Shown: positions 26,343 to 34,887, counted from the first letter of the stretch. The stretch: 64,000 nt of DNA from Oscillospiraceae bacterium (GCA_009782405.1 WRJC01000003.1:61392-125391), one strand, 5' to 3'. Numbers and translations are program-made. Notes: a model not told the origin generated them from the letters alone.

Positions 26343-27761
26343 ATGGATGTGAATAAATTACGAAATATATTTGCCATCGGGGAAACGGTTGCAGTAGAAT
26401 TTAAACGATGTTCTGGTGGCATTCGGTCGGATACTTATGAAACCGTATGCTCATTTTTGAACCGCTACGGTGGAGACATATATCTCGGCGTTGAAGATAA
26501 CGGAACGGTCTGCGGCATTCCGTCCAATGCGGCGGCGGATATTATTAAGAATTTTATAAAAATGATAAGCAATCCTGACATAATATCGCCCACAATTTAT
26601 CTTTCACCGGAAATTTTGGAATATGAAAACAAAACAATTATTCATATCCATGTTCCGCCGAGTTCGGAAGTTCACAGCTATAAAAAGGTGATATATGACC
26701 GTGTGGACGACGCAGACGTAAAAGTTACGGCAACCGGACAAATTGCCGCTATGTATATACGCAAACAGAAAATCTTTACCGAGAAGAAAATTTACCCTTA
26801 CGCAAAGGACGAACATTTACGGTTTGATTTGCTTCACCGTATTCGTCAAATGGCATTAAATAAAAATCAAGACCATGCGTGGAAAAACATGACCGATTCG
26901 GAACTCTTACAAAGTGCGGGATTAATTGGCGTAGACGCAGAAACAGGAGAAAGAGGTTATAACCTCGCGGCAATTATGCTTCTTGGACGTGATGATATTA
27001 TATTTTCAGTCAATTCGGTATATCGCACAGACGCACTCCTGCGAAAAGTAAACCTTGACCGTTACGATGACCGTTTGATTGTACAAACAAATTTGATAGA
27101 CAGTTATTATTTATTGCTACAATTTGCTGAAAAACATCTCTGGGATAAATTTTATCTTGAGGGCGATAAAAGCGTTAGTTTGCGTAATATCATTGCCCGC
27201 GAAATGCTCGTGAATACGCTGATACATCGTGAATTTACAAGCGCGCATTACGCAAAATTTATTATCGAAAAAGACAGAATGTTCACAGAAAACGCAAACA
27301 GAGCTGTCACCGGAAGCGTCATAACGCCGGACAATTTAGAGCCTAATCCAAAAAATCCGATTATTGCGGCATTCTTCCGCAATATCGGCTTGGCTGACGA
27401 ACTTGGCTCCGGCACGAGAAAACTTTATTATTATGTGCCGCGTTATTCCGGCAATCCGCCGGAAATGATTGACGGCGATGTTTTTAGGGTAATTGTGCCG
27501 TTGGACGATGAATATTCGTTTGAAGTTGATAAAAATAAAAATTTCGGTGTAAACTTCGGCGCAAATTTCGGTGTAAACGCAACGCAGCAAAAAATTATTG
27601 AATTAATGATTGCCAATCCGCATATCAAGGCACAGGAAATCGCTGATAAAACGGGTATAACTAAACGAAGCGTTGAGTATGCAATACGAGCTTTGAAAAA
27701 AGCAAATATAATTGAACACACCGGAGCTGCAAAAAATGGTAAGTGGGTTATTGTAAAATAA
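26343..27761 (+). CDS. AlbA_2 (Schlafen-type) ATP-binding regulator with C-terminal winged helix
   Basis: About 472 residues. The N-terminal AlbA_2 domain (about 1-120) shows ETVAVEFKRC and GGDIYLGVEDNGTVCGIP. A HATPase_c_4-like domain in the middle shows LVNTLIHREFTSAHYAKF and GLADELGSGTRKLYYYV. A linker repeats NFGVN/NFGAN three times. The C-terminal winged helix is QQKIIELMIANPHIKAQEIADKT onward. Proteins of this type are putative transcription regulators and are often carried on islands. AT-richer than the flanking chromosome. ATG 26343 has a weak GAGG-like site; ATG 26325 in the same frame is possible. Confidence 0.82.
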   Translation: MDVNKLRNIFAIGETVAVEFKRCSGGIRSDTYETVCSFLNRYGGDIYLGVEDNGTVCGIPSNAAADIIKNFIKMISNPDIISPTIYLSPEILEYENKTIIHIHVPPSSEVHSYKKVIYDRVDDADVKVTATGQIAAMYIRKQKIFTEKKIYPYAKDEHLRFDLLHRIRQMALNKNQDHAWKNMTDSELLQSAGLIGVDAETGERGYNLAAIMLLGRDDIIFSVNSVYRTDALLRKVNLDRYDDRLIVQTNLIDSYYLLLQFAEKHLWDKFYLEGDKSVSLRNIIAREMLVNTLIHREFTSAHYAKFIIEKDRMFTENANRAVTGSVITPDNLEPNPKNPIIAAFFRNIGLADELGSGTRKLYYYVPRYSGNPPEMIDGDVFRVIVPLDDEYSFEVDKNKNFGVNFGANFGVNATQQKIIELMIANPHIKAQEIADKTGITKRSVEYAIRALKKANIIEHTGAAKNGKWVIVK

Positions 27762-27954
27762 TGCAAGCGGATTATAAAAAATTTTTCTGCGTTATTTTTT
27801 ATGATGATGTAGAATGTAACGAATTTATATTGTCTGCACTTTAATTAAATTTTCGCAACTAAACCATGGATTGAAAATATCAATCGAAATTCAATAGTCC
27901 GGTTAGCACTGGAATTTGATTTGAACACAGTTTGTTCACAAACACGGGGGGGAG

Positions 27955-27983
27955 TTGCGAAAAAGCCCGCAAGATGATATAAT
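27955..27983 (+). promoter_or_regulatory. Promoter upstream of the transposase remnant
   Basis: TTGCGA (27955-27960), 17-bp spacer, TATAAT (27978-27983). It lies 40 bases before the start of the ISAs1-like remnant and probably was the element's own promoter. Confidence 0.45.
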
Positions 27984-28023
27984 AACAGCATAACAGAAAA
28001 AGCAAAAAAGGCGGGCGGAAAAG

Positions 28024-28345
28024 ATGCGAGACATGGGAATAATCGGGAATATGCCGGGATTGTCGATTGGCGTGAACTGCACATGAACTGACGTTCATGT
28101 TCGTCACACGTTCGAGCTGGTGGAAACGACGCGGCCATATGACGGGTACTGGCACAAGATAAAAAACGTGGTGACGATCACTTTGTTGGGGAGCCTGTGC
28201 GGGCTACGGAACCTGCCGATGATCCACGAGTGGGCGGCGGGGGAGAAAGTGACGGAGTATCTGCAGAAGATGGGGATACCACGGGTGCCGTGCTACAGCC
28301 ATATGACGGTGTTGAATCGGCTACAGTCAATTGGACAATGTTAAC
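28024..28345 (+). pseudogene. ISAs1-like transposase remnant (N-terminal part)
   Basis: The frame opens MRDMGIIGNMPGLSIGVNC, meets a TGA after 20 codons, and then continues in the same frame as VRHTFELVETTRPYDGYWHK. It runs on through VVTITLLGSLCGLRNLPMI, HEWAAGEKVTEYLQKMG and VPCYSHMTVLNRL. This order (drawing a DDE_Tnp_1-associated N-terminal domain, LLGSLCG, HEWxxxKxxxL, PSHxTxxRxL) is that of ISAs1-family transposases. It is cut off after about 105 codons, before any DDE residue. No terminal repeats were recognised. Confidence 0.65.
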
Positions 28346-28356
28346 TATCAACTATC

Positions 28357-28384
28357 CACATGGCACAATTCACATGGCACAATT
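28357..28384. repeat. Tandem duplication of 14 bp
   Basis: CACATGGCACAATT occurs twice back to back (28357-28370, 28371-28384) just after the transposase remnant ends. It may be a scar of element loss or slippage. Confidence 0.8.
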
Positions 28385-28389
28385 TGGCT

Positions 28390-28497
28390 TAAATCTGCTT
28401 GATTGCCACTTATCGCGCAGGGCGAAATTCGTCAAGGGCGGCTTGCCCGTTTATCTCGACCCTTGACCAGAGCGATACAATCTGACAAGCAGATTTA
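28390..28497. repeat. 108-bp element of nested inverted repeats
   Basis: Outer ends are perfect 12-bp inverted repeats TAAATCTGCTTG (28390-28401) and CAAGCAGATTTA (28486-28497). Inside is a second perfect pair, GTCAAGGG (28431-28438) and CCCTTGAC (28460-28467), and within that GGGC-N5-GCCC (28436-28448). No convincing protein is encoded. Together with the flanking bases (28346-28644) this is the main gene-free stretch of the window. It could be a miniature transposable element or the template of a folded RNA; the sequence alone does not decide. Confidence 0.65.
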
Positions 28498-28644
28498 GAG
28501 CAATTATTGCGCTTCTTTTGGGCGATTGTTTATTTATGGCTGAAACTCGTTGTTGTCCAAAATTGTGTGGCCAAGTCAAGAACAAATTAGAGAAATTTTA
28601 AGAGGATAATAATCATTTAAAATTTTATATTTACAAATTCATAC

Positions 28645-28673
28645 TTGATTTTTATACTAATGTGATTTATAAT
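28645..28673 (+). promoter_or_regulatory. Promoter of the abiE-like operon
   Basis: TTGATT (28645-28650), 17-bp spacer, TATAAT (28668-28673), about 38 bases before the TTG start of the antitoxin gene. AbiEi antitoxins usually repress their own promoter through inverted repeats; I did not find a clear pair here. Confidence 0.65.
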
Positions 28674-28710
28674 AGAAGTATATAAACAAAAACGCAATGG
28701 AGGAATAGAA

Positions 28711-29301
28711 TTGTCAAACTCAAATTTACACCATATATTAAATCAAAACGGCGGCACTATTTCTACTGCGGAAGCTAACGCAGTAGGTATTTCAAACGAA
28801 CGATTACGCTTGTTTGTAAAAGCAGGCGAATTAGAACGTGCCACTCACGGCGTATATATTTCGCCGAACGAATTTTTAGATAAAATGTATGTCACGCAAA
28901 AACGAAAATCTAAAATAATTTATTCCCATGAAACGGCTTTGTTTTTGCACGGACTTACAAACCGTGACCCTATAAATTATGCAGTTACTGTACCCACGGG
29001 ATATAATGCTAAATCGCTTGGAAACGATGGATTTAATATTTATTCTATTAAACGTGAACTTCATGAATTGGGTATAGTTTCAATAGATACGATATTTGGA
29101 AATAAAGTTATCGCATATAACCTTGAACGAACAATCTGCGATTGCATACGAAGCCGTAATCAAATGGATATTACCGTTGTAACAGAAGCTGTAAAACAAT
29201 ATGTGAAACGCAAAGATAAAAATTTGAATCTTCTCATGGAATACGCCACGATTTTTAGAGTCACAAAAATTTTGCGAGGATATATGGAGGTGCTTCTATG
29301 A
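28711..29301 (+). CDS. abiEi: AbiEi-family type IV antitoxin
   Basis: 196 residues, complete. The N-terminal AbiEi_4 winged helix spans about 1-60 (LNQNGGTISTAEANAVGIS, GELERATHGVYISP). The central domain contains YSHETALFLHGLTNRDP and DTIFGNKVIAYNLERTICD, both characteristic of AbiEi antitoxins. The start codon is TTG at 28711 with GGAGG seven bases upstream. It overlaps the toxin gene by four bases (ATGA). The antitoxin normally counters AbiEii, a nucleotidyltransferase toxin that modifies tRNA, and represses the operon. Its partner is broken here. AT-rich, unlike the chromosomal genes around the island. Confidence 0.88.
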   Translation: MSNSNLHHILNQNGGTISTAEANAVGISNERLRLFVKAGELERATHGVYISPNEFLDKMYVTQKRKSKIIYSHETALFLHGLTNRDPINYAVTVPTGYNAKSLGNDGFNIYSIKRELHELGIVSIDTIFGNKVIAYNLERTICDCIRSRNQMDITVVTEAVKQYVKRKDKNLNLLMEYATIFRVTKILRGYMEVLL

Positions 29302-30066
29302 AAACATCTACACAACTGAAAGCGTTGATACGGAATCTATAAAAAGAAAAAAAGGTTGAAGCCGAAATAATTCTGCGTAATTTTATGCTTGAACGATTTC
29401 TTGAGCGCATATCTGTTTCAAAATATAAAGATAATTTTATCTTAAAAGGCGGTATGTTAATTGCGGCGATGGTCGGGATTGATACCCGTTCCACGATGGA
29501 TTTGGACGCTACAATAAAAGGGCAAACTTTATCGGAATCGGAAATAGTTTCAATAGTACGCGATATTATTGAAATCTCCATTGACGACGGCGTTATATTT
29601 ACTTACAGAGACATTGAGGAAATTCGAGAAGAAGCGGATTACCCCGGTTATCGTGTTTATATTGGAGCGGTTCTTGATAAAACGCGACAAACACTTAAAA
29701 TAGACATTACAACCGGAGATTTTATTACCCCGAAAGAAATCGAATATAGTTTCAAATTACTTTTTGAAAACAGGAGTATAAATATTTTAGCGTATAATTA
29801 TAGAAACCGTACTCGCCGAAAAATTTGAAACGACTATAACTCGCGGCGTAACCAATTCCCGTATGCGTGATTTTTATGATATTTATATTCTTACAACGAC
29901 ACAGGATATAAACACCAATATATTTCGCGAGGCTCTGAAAAAGACTGTTGAGAAACGCCAAACAATTCAGCAAATGTCGGATATTACCAGTGTTATCAAC
30001 AATATTTCTACTGATGATATTATGATTGATTTATGGAGTAGTACCTTGACCGAGGTAAAAGGATGA
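29298..30066 (+). pseudogene. abiEii: AbiEii toxin gene, broken by a stop and a frameshift
   Basis: Starts ATG 29298 overlapping abiEi. TAA at 29340-29342 interrupts the frame after 14 codons. The reading resumes as KEKKVEAEIILRNFMLERFL and contains FILKGGMLIAAMVGIDTRST and MDLDAT, the nucleotidyltransferase GG and DxD motifs of AbiEii. Near 29800 the frame shifts: one frame ends NYRNRTRRKI, while the plus-one frame continues in register as LETVLAEKFETTITRGVTNS and RMRDFYDIYIL to the stop at 30066. An internal ATG at 29385 could give a shortened 147-residue product. Probably inactive. Confidence 0.82.
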
Positions 30067-30158
30067 CAATTCTAAAAAAAAGTGGTATAGTCAAAATAGG
30101 GCAAAAAAGCGGGAAAATCCCGATGCTGAAACGGCAATAAAATAAGGAGTATGCCATC

Positions 30159-30419
30159 ATGCCAAAGAACATATACAAGGTAGAATTGAGCCAAGACGAG
30201 ATAGAAAAGCTCGAAAAAATCATAGGCAACGGGAAATCGGGCGCAAAAATGATAAGGCGGAGCAATATCCTGATGGGTACCAACGACAATCGAGCGCCAA
30301 AAGTGCCGGTAAGGGAGGTGGCGGACAGATACAACGTGTCGGCGAACACGGTGAACAAGATACGGAAAAGCTATGCGGAAGCGGCAGTTGATTACAAATG
30401 GATTTTTCACGAAAGATGA
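30159..30419 (+). pseudogene. IS630-like transposase N-terminal remnant
   Basis: The first about 75 codons read as the helix-turn-helix part of an IS630-family transposase: IYKVELSQDEIEKLEKIIG, KMIRRSNILM and VREVADRYNVSANTVNKIRK. AAGGAG precedes the ATG. After VNKIRKSYAEAA the homology stops at about 30385 and the frame runs into the neighbouring radical-SAM fragment, ending DYKWIFHER. The DDE domain is lost. It marks an insertion or recombination breakpoint. Confidence 0.7.
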
Positions 30420-31071
30420 ACGCATGATTGATGAAGTGGCGCAAACTCTTTGTGTGTCCGGTGTGAACGACATATTGATGTCCGTGGATTTTTTCCATCA
30501 AGAATATATCCAGCTTGAACCGGTCATGGCGTTTGCCGAAGCACTCTTGAAATGTGATGCTCCTTCCCTGCGAGTACAGCCGGCTTGGGTTGTTGATGCA
30601 AACGCGGAAAACTTATATAACAACGAAACAAAGCGGCTTTTAAAGCTGTTTAGTGATAAAAGCATAAAGATCAATGAGGGCAACAACATATTCCCATCGG
30701 GCAATGCGCTCAAACATCTCGGCGAATACTTTACCCCGCCGAGTAAGATTGATTTAGACTTACCCTGCGGCTCCATGCCTTATACAGAAAGACTCGATGA
30801 AATCCGCAGCTTTGGCATAAACCCGAATGGTGATGTAAATTTGTGTTCTGTTACCATCGGAAATATCTACAAGACCGATATTTTAGATATTGTTGACTAT
30901 TATGACCCATATACCAATCCCGCATGGCGGGCGGTGTTGGATGGTGGTGTACCGGAACTGCTCCATTACGCGGAATCGCAGAATATTCATGTAGATACAA
31001 GCGATTGCCGCTCCGCCTGTGGCGTATGCCGCGAAGTTATGGCTGCAATAAAAGCGAGGGAGTTGATATGA
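30385..31071 (+). pseudogene. Radical-SAM protein lacking its N-terminal catalytic half
   Basis: About 228 codons from LITNGFFTKDERMIDEVAQ onward. The sequence has the second half of a radical-SAM barrel (SGVNDILMSVDFFHQEYI) and a C-terminal SPASM-like Cys region (IDLDLPCGSMP, NPNGDVNLCSVTIGNIY, DCRSACGVC). The N-terminal part with the CxxxCxxC cluster motif is missing, replaced by the IS630 remnant. An ATG at 30373 would translate it, but without the SAM cluster it cannot work as a radical enzyme. Confidence 0.7.
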
Positions 31072-31073
31072 TA

Positions 31074-31309
31074 ATGCGAACCGAAGAAGTAATGATGGAT
31101 TTGATATTGGGTATAGCCAAAGCCGATGAGCGTGTCCGTGCGGTCAGTATGGAGGGTTCACGCGCTAATCCTCAAGTGTCCAAAGACCAATATCAAGATT
31201 ACGATATAACTATTATGTTACAGATATTGCGCCGCTTTACAACAATCCCGAATGGGTGATAGAGAAATTTGGTAAACCGCTCATACTGGCAAAATGGTTA
31301 TGCGACTGA
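31074..31309 (+). pseudogene. Aminoglycoside 6-adenylyltransferase-like fragment (aadE type)
   Basis: The opening MRTEEVMMDLILGIAKADER and RVRAVSMEGSRANPQ, followed by DQYQDYDIT, is the start of the AadE/ANT(6) family, with the GSR nucleotidyltransferase motif. At about 31210 one base seems to be missing: the other frame continues as YVTDIAPLYNNPEWVIEKFG to a TGA at 31307. Only about 80 of roughly 290 codons remain, so no activity is expected. Confidence 0.65.
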
Positions 31310-31544
31310 AGCCGCAATGCCTGTAAAGAATATGCGTTTAACACGCTTTGCCCAAAAGAGAGATTATTATGCCGCGCAAGAAATTGCTGACTGAGAGTTG
31401 TATCATTTTGATACGCCCTGCACAGTTGAAAATCAAATTAAGACGCTAACAACCGCCGGATTTGCCGATGTGAAAAAAGTATATCGTGAAGGAAATACGA
31501 CTATAATTGTTGCTCGAAAAGCTGTTGAAAACAGGGGTATATAA
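31310..31544 (+). pseudogene. C-terminal remnant, probably a SAM methyltransferase
   Basis: The frame reads MRLTRFAQKRDYYAAQEIAD, a TGA, then ELYHFDTPCTVENQIKTLT and TAGFADVKKVYREGNTTIIV. The closing pattern, a leucine-rich helix followed by GFxxVxxxWxxGNTTIIVAxK, is typical of the C-terminus of class I SAM-dependent methyltransferases. The SAM-binding part is absent. A few codons just upstream (WQNGYATEAA) recall GNAT acetyltransferases, which suggests yet another fragment at the junction. Confidence 0.45.
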
Positions 31545-31548
31545 TAAA

Positions 31549-32028
31549 ATGAGTGTTTATGCTTTCCCGCCATTATGCGGTGAAAATCCGCACATTATCA
31601 TTTTAGGAACGTTTCCAAGCCCTTTATCCCGTGAGAAGGATGAATACTACGGCAATCCGCGCAATCAGTTTTGGCGGCTGATATTCGGGGTGTTTGACGT
31701 GACATTTGATAATCCCGATTATGACACGAAAAAAGCCGTCCTTTTTGCAAGTGGAATTGCGCTGTGCGATGTGATTGCCGAGTGCGAACCCGATGGCGCG
31801 TTAGACTCCGGCATCCGTAATCCTGTATATAGAACAAAAGTGCCGGAATTTATCGCTGGGATGAGAATATCAAAAGTGTTTTTTAACGGAAACAACGCAT
31901 ATCAGTTTTATCGGCGCGGAATCGGGGAAATCGAGCGGCTTGTGTTGCCATCAAGCAGTCCCGCCAACGCGCGTATGCGGTTTGATGAAAAGTTAGGACG
32001 TTGGCGGGAAGAATTGAGGGGAGAATAA
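31549..32028 (+). CDS. DNA-deoxyinosine (hypoxanthine-DNA) glycosylase, UDG superfamily
   Basis: 159 residues, full length. VYAFPPLCGENPHIIILGTF followed by PSPLSREKDEYYGNPRNQFW is the family signature: GTFPS replaces the usual GQDPY of uracil-DNA glycosylases, and YYGNPRNQFW is the active-site loop. SSSPANARM near the C-terminus is the HPSPLS-equivalent DNA-minor-groove loop. Members excise deaminated adenine (hypoxanthine) from DNA. AGGGG precedes the ATG. It seems intact although the genes directly upstream are fragments, so it may be the only live gene of this cluster besides abiEi. Confidence 0.85.
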   Translation: MSVYAFPPLCGENPHIIILGTFPSPLSREKDEYYGNPRNQFWRLIFGVFDVTFDNPDYDTKKAVLFASGIALCDVIAECEPDGALDSGIRNPVYRTKVPEFIAGMRISKVFFNGNNAYQFYRRGIGEIERLVLPSSSPANARMRFDEKLGRWREELRGE

Positions 32029-32124
32029 TTCACTCGCTCCCCTTACTTCTAAACTTGCGTGTATTATACTTATTCCTACACTGCACGGAACAATGGAACG
32101 TCAATAATAAAATGAACAAAAAAA

Positions 32125-32613
32125 ATGAGGTCATGTGAAAAATATGAGGAAACATGGGATTATCAAGAATTTCGGCAGTGGAGCAGCGCCATTTCTGAAC
32201 CAATAAAAAGTTTGGATGTCTTTGTTTGGCTCGACCATGACGTTCAAGAGGATAAGTATGGAAGGAATGAAGGATACATCCGAAACCATAGAAGAAAGAT
32301 ATATACAGATAATAACTACGATATGTGTTTTACCTTGAAAAACGGAGACAATCCAAAATATAAAGAAGATTGGTACGAATATTTCATATATAATTTTAGA
32401 GATGCACCGACATTCAACGTTTACAATTCCCCGAATTTAATAGCAGACAACATAGAGGATTTTAAAAAAATGATTGCAAAATTCCCTGATGTTGCCGAGA
32501 TAAACATATATCAAATGAATGTCAGTGACTTTACGGAAAAAGAAATGTCAGAAATCGCCGACAAGATAAAATCACCTAATGAAAATTGCGTTAAAACGAT
32601 AACCTTGTGGTAA
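32125..32613 (+). CDS. Hypothetical protein
   Basis: 162 residues, no family recognised. Rich in Trp, Tyr, Asp and Lys, with no signal peptide or membrane helix. The pattern (xKSLDVFVWLDHDVQEDKYG, YEYFIYNFRDAPTFNVYN) looks like a small alpha/beta cytosolic protein. The start has no clear ribosome binding site, so the N-terminus may be truncated or wrong. AT-rich like the rest of the accessory region; it is the last gene before base composition changes. Convergent with the clostripain-like gene. Confidence 0.55.
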   Translation: MRSCEKYEETWDYQEFRQWSSAISEPIKSLDVFVWLDHDVQEDKYGRNEGYIRNHRRKIYTDNNYDMCFTLKNGDNPKYKEDWYEYFIYNFRDAPTFNVYNSPNLIADNIEDFKKMIAKFPDVAEINIYQMNVSDFTEKEMSEIADKIKSPNENCVKTITLW

Positions 32614-32656
32614 ATGTTAGAAGTCCCGCAATCCGCTGTATAATCAATGAGCTCGT

Positions 32657-34720
32657 TCACCCTACATATATTACGTCGTCTTCCACCGTTATCGGGACAG
32701 CTTCGGAATACATGGAATTATTGCGCGCGTCCACCATTTCAAAAAGCAGGATAAACATGCCGTCGCCCAAATCCGTTTCGCCGAATGCCATATCTTCAGT
32801 GACGGCAAACACGTCAATTTCCACTTGTACTATTTCGTCGTCTTTCGATAAGCTGCTCGCGTAAAGCAGGGTTGTGATAATATCCCCCGGTTTTGGCATG
32901 ATCAAATTCCTGTCCGACATTCCGTTTTCCTCAAGCCCGCGCCTTGCGCCCAAAATTTCCCATTCTTCCGCGTTGTAATCATAACATACGCGCAGGCTGC
33001 ATTCTTCGCCGTTTAACAAAATGGGAATCGAATATAAATTATAATCGTTGCCCTCGTACGTTATTTCCATATAAACTACGTTATCGTCAATCGCGCCCCA
33101 AACCCCTCTGAAATTATCTCTAAAAACGCCGTTTTCCCAATCACAGTCAATATCGTTGTCTTTGCCCAAAAACAATATAATATCGTCCTCTTCGCTGAAA
33201 TACGCGAGTTCAAAATAAACGCCGGCTAAAATATCGGCTATTTCCCGGCCCAGATATAAAACCGCGTTCCCGTCGTCATCGACTTCCACAGGATAATCTT
33301 CCAAATCGAAATTGCTGTTTTGAATTGTAGGCACTGCTTCCGGTTTGGCCGAAGATGAAACTGCCGGGCTGTTAGAAGCTATATTTGGGGAAAATGCCGG
33401 GATTGCCTCGTATTGCATCGACTGTGCAAATCGCCATCCTTCATCCGTAAGATTGCCGGTTATCAAATATTCGTATAAATATTTATGCGCCGCGCTTGCG
33501 GAAATGCTTGTATAATCGATAAATGTGTCTTCATCCATATCGTAGGGATAATAACACGACAAACCGCTCGACTGCGAACGGTATGGGCCATTTACCTTGT
33601 ATACTACGCAATCGTTCAGAGTGTCGGCTATAGCTTTGGCGGTATCAGGCAGATATTGGGCGGCGTTGCGCGTCAAGTCGCCCAGATCAACCATATTTGT
33701 GTATCCTGCGTTTTTATCGTTTGAGCCGTATTTTTCGGCGGAATCCGCGCTTCGCCCCAGATAAGCCAAAATACCGGAATTTTGGCAGGCGGATGCCAGG
33801 CTTTCTGCCCCGGCATTGTTGTAAGCTGCGATCAACGGCGAGATTCGGGTCAAATCAACTACAGAAAGCGTGATTTCCCCGCCTTGATAAATTTCATTGC
33901 AACCTTGGGCGTACGAATCGCATATTTCTTTTCCCAGCATCGCTCCGTTCAGCCCCGGATTATCGGCGAGAGCCTGCAAAAATCCCGTATAATTCCAGCC
34001 GCAGCCCGGTTCGGTCTCCTCCGATGCGACCATATATTTCGCTATATCCCTGAGGGCATACGCCGTTTCTATCGTGGCCATCAGGCAAGCGTCGAATCCT
34101 ATCAGCTCAATTGGAGGATTTTGCCGGGATAATTTAAATACAGAATCAAACGCTTGGCGAATATCGACAAGAGACAGCGAGCTGTCGTCATATAACTCGT
34201 CAAATATCACCCCGGCGACGCTTCCCCCCCCGTGATTCCATAAAATTACGGCTTGATGGTCGGCGGGGTATTTTTCGCCGCAAAAACGCAGGAAATCTTC
34301 AAACGTCTTTTTTTCGCCCATATCGCTTGGAGGCAAAGTTTCAATCAGATAAAGTTCGTCCCCGGCGTACAGAAAACGGTTTATATATTTTTCATCGACA
34401 AATTCGTTTTGCCATTCTTCCGAACCTCCCGCTTCGATTACGACGAACACGTTATCGGGCAGAGTCACTTCCATCATTTCAAACAGATCCTCCGTGGCGC
34501 AGCCCGCGCAGGTTTCCAGGTCGCTTCCGCAGAGATACCAGTAGATTGCCCATGTGTCATCTTTGCCGTATTCCTCGCCCATCAAGTCTTCGTTCAAAAA
34601 AGTCTCTATTTCATCCTCGCATGAAGCAAATGCGGCCAAACTTGCGCAGATTGCCGCAAATATTATGAATGCGGACAAAATCCTTTTTGATTTTGTTTTT
34701 TTTGTTTTTTCGTTCGACAT
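32657..34720 (-). CDS. Clostripain-family (C11) cysteine peptidase lipoprotein
   Basis: 687 residues. The N-terminal signal ends in a lipobox-like AAFASC, giving lipid anchoring at Cys34. The catalytic dyad of family C11 is visible: His163 in AVILWNHGGG and Cys212 in ELIGFDACLM. EETEPGCGWNY follows, a family motif. The C-terminal about 250 residues form a separate acidic, beta-rich domain. Clostripains cut after Arg or Lys and usually self-process. Strong AGGAGG before the ATG. Single gene behind its own promoter. Confidence 0.9.
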   Translation of the reverse strand: MSNEKTKKTKSKRILSAFIIFAAICASLAAFASCEDEIETFLNEDLMGEEYGKDDTWAIYWYLCGSDLETCAGCATEDLFEMMEVTLPDNVFVVIEAGGSEEWQNEFVDEKYINRFLYAGDELYLIETLPPSDMGEKKTFEDFLRFCGEKYPADHQAVILWNHGGGSVAGVIFDELYDDSSLSLVDIRQAFDSVFKLSRQNPPIELIGFDACLMATIETAYALRDIAKYMVASEETEPGCGWNYTGFLQALADNPGLNGAMLGKEICDSYAQGCNEIYQGGEITLSVVDLTRISPLIAAYNNAGAESLASACQNSGILAYLGRSADSAEKYGSNDKNAGYTNMVDLGDLTRNAAQYLPDTAKAIADTLNDCVVYKVNGPYRSQSSGLSCYYPYDMDEDTFIDYTSISASAAHKYLYEYLITGNLTDEGWRFAQSMQYEAIPAFSPNIASNSPAVSSSAKPEAVPTIQNSNFDLEDYPVEVDDDGNAVLYLGREIADILAGVYFELAYFSEEDDIILFLGKDNDIDCDWENGVFRDNFRGVWGAIDDNVVYMEITYEGNDYNLYSIPILLNGEECSLRVCYDYNAEEWEILGARRGLEENGMSDRNLIMPKPGDIITTLLYASSLSKDDEIVQVEIDVFAVTEDMAFGETDLGDGMFILLFEMVDARNNSMYSEAVPITVEDDVIYVG

Positions 34721-34756
34721 CCGGCCTACCTCCTTGTAAATTTATTACTCTGCCCT

Positions 34757-34785
34757 ATTGTACCACAAGCCATTGTTTTTTGCAA
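34757..34785 (-). promoter_or_regulatory. Promoter of the clostripain-like gene
   Basis: Minus strand TTGCAA (34780-34785), 17-bp spacer, TACAAT (34757-34762), about 35 bases before the ATG. Confidence 0.65.
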
Positions 34786-34830
34786 CCGATTTGTGAAATA
34801 AATCATTGTCATTTCCGCGCCGCCGGACAT

Positions 34831-34851
34831 CCCGAAAATATATTTTTCGGG
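34831..34851. repeat. Palindrome between divergent promoters
   Basis: CCCGAAAA-N5-TTTTCGGG lies 8 bases upstream of the plus-strand -35 box of the DHH operon, between the two divergent promoters. It is a possible operator; no regulator is known. Confidence 0.45.
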
Positions 34852-34858
34852 GAAACCC

Positions 34859-34887
34859 TTGACTTCCTGAATTTTTTGCGATATAAT
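34859..34887 (+). promoter_or_regulatory. Promoter of the DHH/amino-sugar operon
   Basis: TTGACT (34859-34864), 17-bp spacer, TATAAT (34882-34887), followed by a leader of about 50 bases and a GGAGG site before the DHH gene. Confidence 0.75.

Noticed and set aside
28385..28510. Minus-strand short frames in the nested-repeat element (for example IVSLWSRVEINGQAALDEF)
   Set aside because: About 26 codons without start or family match; the inverted repeats explain the apparent frames better.
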